From the NCBI RefSeq assembly GCF_029873635.1, contig NC_080419.1, forward strand, positions 80,504,272 to 80,568,271: a stretch of 64,000 bases of DNA, written 5' to 3'. The notes below the pieces were generated by a model. It had not been told where the DNA came from and did no database searches. It saw only the letters and a list, made by a program, of their open reading frames with translations. Position 1 is the first letter of the stretch; each line of letters starts with the position of its first letter. A program made the translations under genes and the position numbers. Source of the stretch: Malania oleifera (lineage: Eukaryota > Streptophyta > Magnoliopsida > Santalales > Ximeniaceae). This document shows positions 23,801-34,346 of this stretch, piece by piece.

Positions 23801-25629
23801 GCGGGGACTGCACAAGGTGTACTTCCCATAATCACAAGACAATCCGCAGCTGGGATCGACATTGAGCGTGTCACTTTAAGAAAATCCATCCCCAATACCA
23901 CATCAAAGTCGTCAAGGGGTGCCACAGTGAAATCAATTGTTCCAGACCATGATCCCATCTGGCATGCCACTTTAGGTACCACCCCCATCGTGGTTAACGT
24001 TGGAGAATTCATTGCTTTTATCTTGCCCACATCCTTATCTGCTTGCAATTCTAACCGTTGGGCTTCAGAATCAGCAATGAAATTATGGGTGGCTCCTGTA
24101 TCAATCATGGCTCTGATTTTCTTTCCATTCAAAAGTAGATCAACATATATGAGTCCTTTCTCCTGAGACTTGTTGTTAATTACTTGACGCTCTAATGCTC
24201 CCAAAAATCTCAATGCTCCCACCATATTCGGTTGTTCTTCTGGGGTTGCTGTCGGGATTTCGGTTTCCCCTCAAAGGGCCTTTATAGCATTCAAAGCCTT
24301 ACATTCAGGGCACTCCGCCACTCGATGTGGTCCCATGCAAAGAAAACAGGACATCGGTCGACGCTCTCCACCCCCCATTCGTCCGCCTCTCCACTCCTTA
24401 ACCATGGGCGCTCTTTTATCTTTCGAAGAATTATTCGTCTCCCTATCCCTTCCCCCATTTGTGGGCTTATACACTTTACTGGGCCTAGAATCATTATTGG
24501 TGGACGTAGGGAAATTTTGCTTCCCATAATTATCTGAACAATCAGCCAACCGTTCGGCAGCAGCGAGAGCAGAAGAGAGATCACCAGCACCCTGCCGACG
24601 CAGTTCATTCCTTGGCCATGTCTTCAAGCCCCGAAGAAAATGAATTAGTTTGTCTGATTTAGTCATGTCTATATTGTCCAACATCAAGGCTTGGTATTCT
24701 CGTACATAGCTTCTTATTGAGCCAGTCTGTTGCAATTCCATTACTTTGCACTTTGCTATGTACTCCACATTTTCAAGATAGAATTGAGTCTTTAATGTCT
24801 GTTTCAACCCCTCCCATGTGTTGATAATACATCTATTGTGCTGAATATCATTCCATTTAGTTCTCCACCATACTTTTGCATCCCCTACTAGGTATATTGT
24901 TTCCAGATTTACCCGGTCTACTTCTCGATCCACTCCTGAGCACGTGAAGTAATGCTCCATATCAAAGAAGAAATTATCCAGCTCCTTAGCATCTCGCATA
25001 CCCCCAAAACTTTTTAGTTCTGGTACCTTCAATCGAAAACTCTCAATGGGATCTGCAACTGGCCTTCGGGCTAACTAGGCCACTGCATTCACTTTCACAG
25101 TGATCTCTTGTAAATCCCTCTAGACTTGGACCACTGCACTTCGTACATTGCCTATCTCCTTCAAATCTTCCTTCAAAATAGTAATGGACTCCTTAACATC
25201 TTCTACAAGGGAATCAAAATTATTTGTTAGCTCCCGTAAGGAGGCCTCAAGCTTTATTGGCTCTCCTCGTTGGGACGACAGAGATGGCAATATGCCCTCA
25301 ATATGTTGCAGCCTACTCTCAAAGGCTTCCAACTGCTCGATACTCTTCTGGAAGGCCTCAAGCTCTCTTGGCCGTTTCTCCAGGGATTTCACACGTGGAA
25401 TGAATTTTTCTAGTTCCTCCAGTCTCTCTACAACTTTTGATACCCCATAGAGAGATTCTCTAGGGTTTTCTTCAGCGGCCTCAAGATCTGTTGGCACGCT
25501 TTTCTCTTTTATCAAAGTTGCCACCAACCCTTGGAGTTCACCGCACGTTCTCTCCAGGGTTACAAGTTGTGTCTCAAGCGCCTCAATGCGCTCCACTTTT
25601 CCTAACTTGTTTCTCGTATTACCACTCAT
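20820..25629 (-). pseudogene. Ty3 chromovirus gag-pol polyprotein, multiply interrupted
   Basis: The start is taken at 25629 (MSGNTRNKLGK); the longer ORF from 25740 runs back into the LTR. Domains in order: coiled-coil-rich gag N-terminus; gag core (24900-24600); zinc knuckle CFLCMGPHRVAEC (about 24340); aspartic protease with IDTGATHNF (about 24110); RT with YLDDILV (about 23085); RNase H with [10 protein letters not shown] (about 22640); integrase with an HHCC finger (about 22090-21960) and DDE residues (SLDFISS, SDRDVRF, then the HPQTDGQTERFN region); GPY/F; C-terminal chromodomain (FLVQWLGLGEEENSW, about 20900). Stops lie at 25120-25122, 25075-25077, 24271-24273, 23530-23532, 22507-22509 and 22207-22209, with a frameshift near 21315-21335. 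All catalytic motifs are otherwise recognisable. It cannot make an intact polyprotein. Confidence 0.9.
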
Positions 25630-25647
25630 GGTACTCGCACAAACTGT

Positions 25648-25659
25648 GCTCTGATACCA
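25648..25659 (-). other. Ty3 primer-binding site (initiator Met tRNA)
   Basis: The minus strand reads TGGTATCAGAGC two bases inside the 5' LTR. It is complementary to the 3' end of plant initiator-Met tRNA. Confidence 0.9.
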
Positions 25660-25661
25660 AC

Positions 25662-26051
25662 TGTCACGGACCCCCAAAATGGGACTCAAGTAAGGGCTGT
25701 GTGGCACTCGTTGAGAGCTCTCCCTCGACAAGTCAGCCAAGTCTCACACGTTCAAGCCTACAATCACGAGCACCTGGTGAGTCTCAATACTCAAGAAAAC
25801 AAAGGAACAAGAGGATATCACATGAGCAATATATTCTTATACACCGGATAAGACTATAACAATCAGAGACATCACCATCCAAGGCAACAAAACACCATAA
25901 TCAAAGGGACTACTTATATTATTCAACAACAGGAGAATAATCATACAAACGATAACATAGATAATCATATATTCATTCCAAATCCCTGAAGAATACAATT
26001 ATAGCAATATCTCACTCCCCCTTTTCCCCATTACATTGTCACACCCTAACA
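25662..26051 (-). repeat. Ty3 5' LTR
   Basis: A 390-bp partner of 20343-20732. The ten differences counted by eye are all A/G or C/T changes. Confidence 0.95.
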
Positions 26052-26056
26052 CTATG

Positions 26057-26859
26057 CATATATATTGTGAAAGAGCCGAAGAGCTTTAGAATCTTTATGT
26101 CTTGCAAAATCATCAAAGCAATATTTCATATGTTGAGAGTAGATATAGAACATAAAACCAACATGTCGAAATAGAATTATCAATTTTGTTCCATTTCATT
26201 CTGTTTTTATGTATCAAAAATTATGTAGAATGTTTTGAATGGGACTTGCCAAAATTTACTCCCTCTTTCTTTTTTATCTTTCACTTGTAAAATGAAAATT
26301 AAAAAAATTAAAGTAAAAACCAAAGGGGAACTATCATGGGGAACTATCATTTAATAAGAAAGATGAAATGTCTATAGTATTTTTTGGAATGCCCATTACA
26401 AATTTCTTTGTCGATAAATATGAAGTGTTAATAGTCATGAACATCTATTATAACTACACCTCTGAAATACATATTCCAGAATAATATAAAATCAACTTCT
26501 TCAAATTGTAATTTCAATAGTGTAAGTTTTCGGAACATCTTATTGTTAGATTACCATTTACCTAAAAGCTTAAATTTTTAGGTAGCGAACACACAATATA
26601 TATCGAGTTTTAATACTACACTACACATGCAGCCCGACAGCACGTAGAGAGATAAATACATAATAAATTTTTAAATACTACAGAATAAATGCGGACGATG
26701 AGACTAAAACACAAAACCTCCTAGTAACTAGCTCTGATAACATTAAAGAATATTTTTGTGCAACTCGTTAAAGATGCATTTGTTTTTTAAAATTGAATTA
26801 AATTAAATATAATGGATGAGTTATGATAATTATCTGATATTTTATTTGACGGATCATTT
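26057..26859. other. AT-rich spacer containing part of a TRIM element
   Basis: 26164-26740 runs collinear with 51990-52470 and is non-coding. 26743-26859 is AT-rich and unassigned; it is separated from 31924 onward only by copia A. Confidence 0.55.
26544..26742 (-). mobile_element. TRIM element, left LTR and internal region only
   Basis: A LTR-like segment TGTTAGATTACC...TTTTAATA (26544-26613) is followed by the TRIM internal sequence up to a primer-binding-site remnant CTAGCTCTGATA. The right LTR is missing here but appears at 33465-33537, next to an ACCA that would complete the primer site. The complete relative is 52269-52536. Confidence 0.65.
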
Positions 26860-26864
26860 ATAAG

Positions 26865-27228
26865 TGTTGTTTTTCTATCCCACATTGGTAGAATAGTTCC
26901 ACATTAGTATAAAAGGTTGTTTTGAATTTTTTATATTATTTGTCCCACATTGGAGAGAAGTGTTTTTTAGACTTGAGGTTAAAGTTATATAAAGAGCTTA
27001 ACTCTTCATTTGTAAAACACACCTCAAAGTTGTACTTTGTTAAGAAGTAGTGGATTGATCATCATCGCCTGAGGACGTAGTTAATTCTATACCGAACCTC
27101 GTAAATTTCTTGCCTTGTTTTCTTTTACTATTTTATTATTAGTTTCTGCATTGCTTTAATTTCTTATATATTCAATTGCAAAAATTGTAGTATTGGTGTT
27201 TGGCACAAGTGAGGTGCTAGACACAACA
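26865..27228 (+). repeat. Copia A 5' LTR
   Basis: 364 bp with TG...CA ends. A TATATAAAGAG promoter-like box near 26986 is conserved in the other LTRs of this family. Confidence 0.92.
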
Positions 27229-27479
27229 ATTGGTATCAAAGCTAGGTTGAATAGTGTGGATATGGAGGTGTTCCTCTATTAGGATCCTTGATTCTACGTT
27301 TGATGCCTAAGAAAGACCTTGTCTAAGCGAGTGCTCAAAGACCATTGTGGCTTAGTCGCTCCCTGGAGGTCGGCCTGGTCAAAGTGAAATTTCATAGGAT
27401 AAAACAAAGTAGACATAGTTGGTACGTACTATTCATCCTAGGCCTTTTGCTTTGTTGGTTGCTATTGAATATATAGAAG

Positions 27480-30400
27480 ATGGCAAAAATTAGTGCAGCA
27501 GTGGAAGAAACTCTACCCACACAAACTCCAACTCCTTTGGCTTCGACATCATCATCGAAGACGATAGCTAATGCTCAGTTTGAGGTGGAGAAATTTGATG
27601 GTACCAATAATTTCTGTATATGACAATGTGAGGTGATGGACATCTTGTATAAACAAGAATAGATATTGCTTTGGATGATAAACCGGTAGATATGGGTGAC
27701 AGAGATTGGGAAATAATCAATCATCAGGCATATGGTACGATTTGACTGTGTCTCGCCAAAAATCAGAAATATTGTGTTATGAGGGAGACATCTGCAAAGA
27801 AATTGTGGAAGATATTGAAAGATACATTTATGACCAAGAGTTTGGAAAATCGGCTCTATTTGAAAAAGAAATTGTTTCGCTTCCATTATCAACCAGGTAT
27901 TTCGATTAATGACCACATAAATGCTTTCAATAAAATTTTGGCCGATTTGTTAAATTTGGATGAAAAGGTGAAAGATGAGGATAAAGTCATATTGTTACTA
28001 AATTCTCTCCCTGATGAGTATGAACATTTGACCACCACTTTATTGTATAGGAAAGATAAAGTTACTTATGATGCTGTTTGTACTGCATTGATTAGTACTG
28101 AATGCAGAAAGAAGGATTAGAGGGTCCATAAGGAAACAACATAAGCACTAACAATAAAGAGACGTTCTCAGAGTCATATGCCTGGAAGGAAGAGTAAATC
28201 TCATGGGAGGAGTAAATCTCGTGGGAGACCTGCTCAAGATGAATGCGCCTTTTGTCATGAGAGAGGGCGTTGGAAGAAAGATTGCCCTAAATTAGAGCAG
28301 AAGAATAAGGGCAAAGCACATTCTAATGCCAATATAGCCAATGATGATGGAAGTGAGTCAGATTTTTCTCTTATTGGAACATCTTCGTCACATTATTTTG
28401 GTGAGTGGATTTTGGATTCTAGTTGTTCCTATCACGTGTGTCCTAATAGGGAATGGTTTTTTAATTTTGAAGAATTAGACGGTGGGATTGTTTTTATGAG
28501 AAATGATAATACTTGTAAAACAACAGGTATATGATCAATACAGTTGAAATGTCAAGATGGAACTATTAAGACCTTGACTGATGTTAGGTATGTTCCAAGC
28601 CTAAAGAAGAATATGATTTCATTGGGTGCCTTAGAATCTAAAGGGTTCACTATCACTTTGAAAGATGGAACCTTAAAGATTAAATCAGGTGCGCTGGTGG
28701 TGATGAAAGGAATAAGGAAAAATAACTTGTATTATTTACAAGGTAGTACAGTTATTGGCTCAGCAGCTGTTGTTTCTAAGAAAGATGCAGGTTGAGATAC
28801 AACCAAGTTATGGCATATGCGATTAGCATATGCAGGAGAAAAATATTTGCAACAATTAGCTAAGCGAGGTTTGTTAAAGGGTGCAAAGGTGTGCAAACTT
28901 GAATTTTGGGAGCATTGCATTCTAGGAAAACAAGCACAAGTGAAATTTGGCTCAACAATCCACCAGACTGAAGGTATTTTAGACTACATCCATATAGATG
29001 TATGGGGGCCCACAAAAATGGCTTCGTTGGGTGGTATGCATTATTTTGTCACTTTTGTTGATGATTTTTCTAGAAGAGTTTGGGTGTATTCTATGAAGCA
29101 TAAAAATGAAGTGTGTGATATTTTCCTTAAGTGGAAAAAATTAGTTGAAACTCAAACTGGCAAAAAGATTAAACGACTCAGATCAGATAATGGTGGTGAT
29201 TACACGAGTGACCCATTTATGAAGGTATGTTAGGATGAAAGTATTGGTCGACACTTCATAGTTCGAAATACACCATAGTAGAATGCGATGGCAGAGCGCA
29301 TGAATCGGACTTTGTTGGAGAAAGTTCGATGTATGTTGTCTAATGCTGGGTTAGACAAAAGGTTTTGGGTTGAGACTGTTAGATATGTGTGTCATCTCAT
29401 TAATCGTCTACCATCATCTGCAATAGGGGAAAAAACACCCTATGAGGTATGGTCTGAAAAGCCTGCTAGTAATTATGATTCTTTACATGTATTTGGTACT
29501 ATGACTTATTTTCATGTTAAAGAATCTAAGTTGGATCCAAGAACCTAGAAAGCAATATTCTTAGGGATAAGTGCAGGAGTCAAAGGATACCGTCTTTGGT
29601 GTCTAGAGACGAAAAAAATGATTTTAAGTAGAGATGTAACTTTTGATGAACTTGTGATGGTGAAGAAAACAATACGCAAGGAGTCACGAGTTGAAGAGTA
29701 GACCCGTGGTACTCAACAACAGGTGGAGGTTGAGACAATTTTGGGAAACCCAGTGAGAAGAGGAGATTTCAATTCGAGAATCTTCACAGCAACAAGAATA
29801 AATTGTTTCTTAAAGGCCAAGACGAAAAATTCGAAAACCTACTCGGTATACTGATATGGTGGCCTATGCATTTCCAGTTGTGGATGATAATGTTCCTTAC
29901 ACTTTCAAAGAAGCAATGAGGAACTCTGAACCAGACAAGTGGAAAAAAGTAATGGATGAAGAAATGCAGTCTCTTCATCAAAATCAGACTTGGGAGCTAA
30001 CCCAACTGCCCAAGGGTAAGAAAGCAATTGGTTGTAAATGGGTTTATGTAAAGAAAGAAGGATTTTCAGATGCCAATAATGTTTGCTTCAAAGTTAGATT
30101 GGTAGCAAAGGGATATGCACAGAAGGAAGGCATTGATTATAATGAGGTATTTTCTCCAGTTGTTAAACATTCTTCCATTCGAATTTTGTTGGCTTTGGTA
30201 GCACAATTTGATCTTGAACTAGTTCAACTCGATGTAAAAACTACATCTTTACATGGTGATTTGGAGGACGAAACCTATATGACTCAGTGAGATGGATTTC
30301 AGGTTGCTGGAAAATAAAATTGGGTATGTAAACTGGGTAAATCGTTCTATGCTTTAAAACAGCCTCCCAGATAGTGGTACAAACGATTTCATCAGTTTAT

Positions 30401-31466
30401 GATGGGTCAGAAGTACATCAGAAATAAACATGATCATTGTGTTTATTTTCGCAGACTACAAAATGAATCTTTTATATATTTACTCTTGTATGTTGATGAT
30501 ATGTTGATAGCTTCAAAGAATAGGGAAGAAATCAACAAGTTGAAAAGTCAATTAAATCAAGAGTTTGAGATGACAGATCTTGGTGAAGCAAAGAAGATAC
30601 TTGGCATGGAAATTCGCAGAGACAGAATGAGAGAAAGAGTTAGTTTGTCTCAGAAACACTATTTGAAGAAGGTTGTATAGAGTTTTGGCATTTCTGAGTA
30701 GTCAAAACCAGTAAGCACTCCTCTTGCTCCTCATTTCAAACTTAGTGCGGCTTTATCTCATAAATCAGATGAGGAACATAAGTATATGTCACAAGTTCCT
30801 TATGCAAGTGCTGTTGATAGTCTGATGTATGCAATGGTTTGTACTAGACCTGATATTTCACAAGCTGTCAGTATGGTGAGCAGGTATATGCATGATTCGG
30901 GTAAAGGACATTGGCAAGCTGTGAAATGGATTTTGAAATATATTATGAATACTATTGATATTGGTACAGTATTTGAGAAAAATAATACTATTGATCAACG
31001 TGTTGTTGGATATGTGGATTCTGATTTTGCAGGTGATTTGGATAAATGTCAATCAACTACTGGATATATTTTTACATTTGCTAATGGTCCAGTGAGTTGG
31101 AGGTCTACCTTACAGTCTACCATTGCCTTGTCTACAACAGAAGTAGAATACATGGCAGCTTCAGAGGCTGTTAAGGAAGCTATTTGGTTGCAGGGTTTAC
31201 TTGAAAATTTGGGAGTTGTTCCGAAGTACATTGTTGTGTTTTGTGATAGTCAGAGTGCTATTCATTTGGCAAAGAACCAAGTCTACCATGCACGAATGAA
31301 GCATATCGATGTTCGGTTTCGTTTTATGCGAGATATTATTGATAGAGGCAAGATGCTTCTTCATAAGATTTCTACAACTAAAAATCCTACAGATATGTTG
31401 ACAAAGATTGTGACAACAATCATGTTCAAACATTGTTTGGACTTGATCAATATCCTGCAAGTCTGA
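27480..31466 (+). pseudogene. Copia A gag-pol polyprotein, heavily interrupted
   Basis: ATG at 27480 (MAKISAAVEET). Recognisable parts: gag core (27779-28120); zinc knuckle CAFCHERGRWKKDC (28236), where the histidine of CX2CX4HX4C is arginine; protease region with DSSCSYH (28416), where the copia B copy reads DSGCSYH; integrase with RLRSDNGGDY (about 29180) and the AERMNRTLLEK region; RT with LLYVDDMLIAS (about 30485); RNase H with STTEVEYMAASEA (about 31130). There are more than ten in-frame stops and at least two frameshifts (between 27480 and 27779; between 29548 and 29856). The changed protease and knuckle residues are further signs of decay. Confidence 0.88.
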
Positions 31467-31553
31467 ATATTTTTGGAAGGCACCGGTGATGTAGAACTTC
31501 AGAAAATGTTGGTGATGGCAAAATTTGTTGAATTTATTGTCAAGGTAGAGATT

Positions 31554-31918
31554 TGTTGTTTTCTTGTCCCACATTGGTAGAATAGTTCCACATTAGTATA
31601 AAAAGTTGTTTTAAATTTTTTATATTATTTGTCCCACATTGGAGAGAAGTGTTTTTTAAACTTGAGGTTGAAACTATATAAAGAGCTCAACTCTTCATTT
31701 GTAAAACACACCTCAAAGTTGTACTTTGTCAAGAAGTAGTGGATTGATCATCCACGCCCAACGACGTAGGTAATTCTATACCGAACTTCGTAAATTTCTT
31801 GTCTTTTTTTTCTTTTACTATTTTATTATTAGTTTATACATTGCTTTAATTTCTTATATATTCAATAGCAAAAGTTGTAGTATTAGTGTTTGATACAAGT
31901 GGGGTGCTAGACACAACA
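31554..31918 (+). repeat. Copia A 3' LTR
   Basis: 365 bp, partner of 26865-27228, followed directly by the ATAAG duplication. Confidence 0.92.
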
Positions 31919-31923
31919 ATAAG

Positions 31924-33464
31924 GAACCTGATAATGATATGTATGAGTAATTTTTTTAACATGAGCTTATGAGTGGAAGGAGAAATAAACAATTCAACTC
32001 TAATTAATACACATAAACTGAACATTCCCTATAAACTTGTCAAATTTGCTATAACAAATATAAATTACCTCTATCTTTTTTTAGAAAAAAAAATTGAATA
32101 CCTCTATTTCCACATCTTTAACTAGTTATATGAAAAAAAAAAAAAAAAAAACAGAGAAAACTTGAGGCCTAAGTAAAAAAAATGCATGACATAAGGTACA
32201 CATGTCAACTTGTGAGTAGAATAAGATCACTATTGAACATGTTGAGTTGATTGTTCATAGCTATTCATTTTATATTTGTTCTCGAAATTCAAATATGAAA
32301 ATTTTAATATAAAAATTAAAATTTTAAAGTAAAAAAATATAAATAATGATGAAGAAAGAAAATGAAAAGTAGGGAAAGGGAGGGGTCGTTTTTTTAATTT
32401 GATCTAATCTAAAATGGTGTGTGTGTGTGTGTGGGGGGCTAGAAATAGTCAAACACAATTTTGTGGGGGGCAACTTCCACGCAACTACTACTGTGGTAGA
32501 ATCCACTATACCTAAAAGGTATTTTAAATGCATATGGCGCCTTCATCAGTGTTTTGGACTATAATAACTACTTAAATTCCTATGGATTCAATTATTTAAT
32601 TTATTTTTATATTACATTTGTGAGCATAAAGTTTGAATCGTGTATTTGAGTTTACATTCGTTTAGAGTTTAACGTAATATATTTTGTATCATATTTTGTA
32701 CACTTGTGCTTCGTAGTTTTAAATTTTTTGTTAATAATGAGGAACTATGAAAATATTTTAAATTAATAAAAGTAAGATTACTTTATTAACTTATTAATGT
32801 ACCAATGATTTGCATAAATTCTAGTTAAAGAGTAATTTGTAAGGAAAAAAATATTAATGAAACTTACTTTTATTTCATTAATTAATGAAAATACTTTTAT
32901 CATGAGAAAAAATCACGAGCGAAGTGTTATTACATGATATATTAGAATAAAGTGAGAAAAATATCTAATGCCAAAAAATAGTACGATAATTTTCTCTTGT
33001 GATGATTTTTTTTAATCCTAAATAATAAAATTTATAAAAATAATAAATATTATATTTATCTTTTGTGTGTTTTTTCTTGATCATTGATTGCGCTCAAATA
33101 TGCATGCCACATGTTTATCGTCACTTAATCCTTCATTAAAAAAAAATTCTTATGATGGTTAGAAGCCAACATCACGAGGCAGTGACAAAGAAGCACTGAT
33201 ATATAAGCACATGTTCCTAAACAAATGATTTGAAATCTACTAATTGCAATACTTTACACTAAAAAAATATATGTTACTTTAAACTCTAAATGAATGTAAA
33301 CTCAAATTCACGATTCAAACTTTATGCTCACAAATATAATTTAAAAATAAATTAAATAATTGAATCCATAGGAATCTAAGTAGTTATTATAGTCGAAAAC
33401 ACAGATGAAGATGACATATACATTTAAAATACTTAGTAAAAGGGTTAGAAACAGTCAAATACCA
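31924..33464. other. AT-rich interval holding a large inverted repeat
   Basis: No coding evidence. It holds a (GT)n/poly-G patch near 32417-32437, the inverted-repeat arms at 32518-32685 and 33263-33434, and an AT-rich loop between them. Confidence 0.6.
32518..33434. mobile_element. Candidate DNA transposon/MITE: ~170-bp inverted arms around a ~580-bp loop
   Basis: 32518-32685 is the reverse complement of 33263-33434 with roughly 85-90% identity by eye. The shared core reads CTATGGATTCAATTATTTAA on the left arm. The loop has no ORF. Long terminal inverted repeats without coding capacity suit a non-autonomous Mutator-like element or foldback MITE, but no clear 8-10-bp target duplication was found, so the class is a guess. 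Related words TAGAAATAGTCAAACAC (32441) and TAGAAACAGTCAAATAC (33446) lie outside the arms as direct repeats. Confidence 0.55.
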
Positions 33465-33537
33465 TGTTAGATTACCACTTTACCTAAAAGGTTAAACTTT
33501 TAAGTTGTGGGCCAACAATGTGTATTAAGTTTTAACA
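33465..33537 (-). mobile_element. TRIM right LTR (separated from its left half)
   Basis: TGTTAGATTACCACTTTACC to TTTTAACA, 73 bp, preceded by ACCA and followed by TTTAT, the duplication seen at the complete copy (52264-52268). It appears to be the missing right end of the TRIM at 26544-26742. Confidence 0.6.
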
Positions 33538-34346
33538 TTTATTACTTTCCATTACAACTAGTTAAATGTCAACACTTTGCCGCCAGTGACATAAAATGTA
33601 ACAAATATTAACAGCAAATATTTTTGCATTTTTATTTCCTTGTATGACTTTATCGAACAAGCATAAACAACCCAATATATGTGTGTATATATATATATTT
33701 CCTTTCTTGCCTACCTTCCATTCTTTTCTAACATTTTGGGTAGTCCAAATTCAAATAAATTTTTACTTGATGCCCAAAGAAGCTAGAGTAGAAAACAAAT
33801 TAGTTTTCTAAAGTATAACATGCATTTAAATGGTTAAGGAAAAAAATCCTAAATAAAATTGCACGAGTAATTAACAAAGCAAATTGACATATAACCAAAA
33901 ACTTATTTTGGTTTTCATCAATGAAATGTGCAAAGTGAAAAAACAACATTCATTCTAATTGTCTAAATAAATTGTCAATGTCACACTTCATATAAGATAT
34001 TCACGATAACAATGAAAAAAGTGATAAGATAGTCATGATAACTATAAATAAAGTGTTTTAAAGTTGACACTCATGAATAGTTAGATATCATGAGTTTTGA
34101 ATTGAAATATTATACATTATGTTCAATTTTTATTTATTTTTTTATTTATATATATGTTGGTTGCTTCTGCTTTGCAGTTTAGCTAATAAGATATTTTAAA
34201 AGAAATTGAACAAACGTGATAATTCATCCATATATTTATGAAAATTAATTAAACAACACAAATGTAAATTAGATTTGAAAAACACAAGTGTGCCCTCTTA
34301 CTCCAACAGGTCTACTACTATCAAATGGGTTGGTGACATATAACAT
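33538..34346. repeat. RLP 3'-flank duplicate (left part)
   Basis: Collinear with 52537-52750 (33538-33740), then with 44870-45070 and 55290-55650 (33760-34340). It is part of the region that lies downstream of each RLP copy. Non-coding. Confidence 0.55.

Larger units (their letters stand above)
20343..26051 (-). mobile_element. Full-length Ty3/gypsy chromovirus
   Basis: The 5.7-kb element has two 390-bp LTRs, target duplication CTATG (20338-20342 and 26052-26056), a tRNA-iMet primer-binding site and a purine-rich tract. Domain order is gag, protease, RT, RNase H, integrase, chromodomain, which defines a chromovirus. Small size and short LTRs suggest the Reina or Galadriel side; that is inference. 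The LTRs differ at 10 of 390 positions by my count, all transitions, so insertion was recent. The single gag-pol frame has at least six in-frame stops and one frameshift. Confidence 0.95.
26865..31918 (+). mobile_element. Ty1/copia element A, full-length, strongly decayed
   Basis: The LTRs (26865-27228, 31554-31918) start TGTTGTTTT and end CACAACA. The target duplication is ATAAG (26860-26864 and 31919-31923). A primer-binding site TGGTATCAAAGC lies at 27231-27242 and a purine-rich tract GGTAGAG at about 31544-31550. The 5.05-kb element belongs to the same family as copia B but has the opposite orientation. The LTRs differ at about 28 of 364 sites by eye, making A the oldest of the four LTR insertions here. 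Confidence 0.93.

Noticed and set aside
28817..31466. Copia A ORFs as separate small genes
   Set aside because: They are consecutive pieces of one gag-pol frame separated by stops, between matched LTRs.
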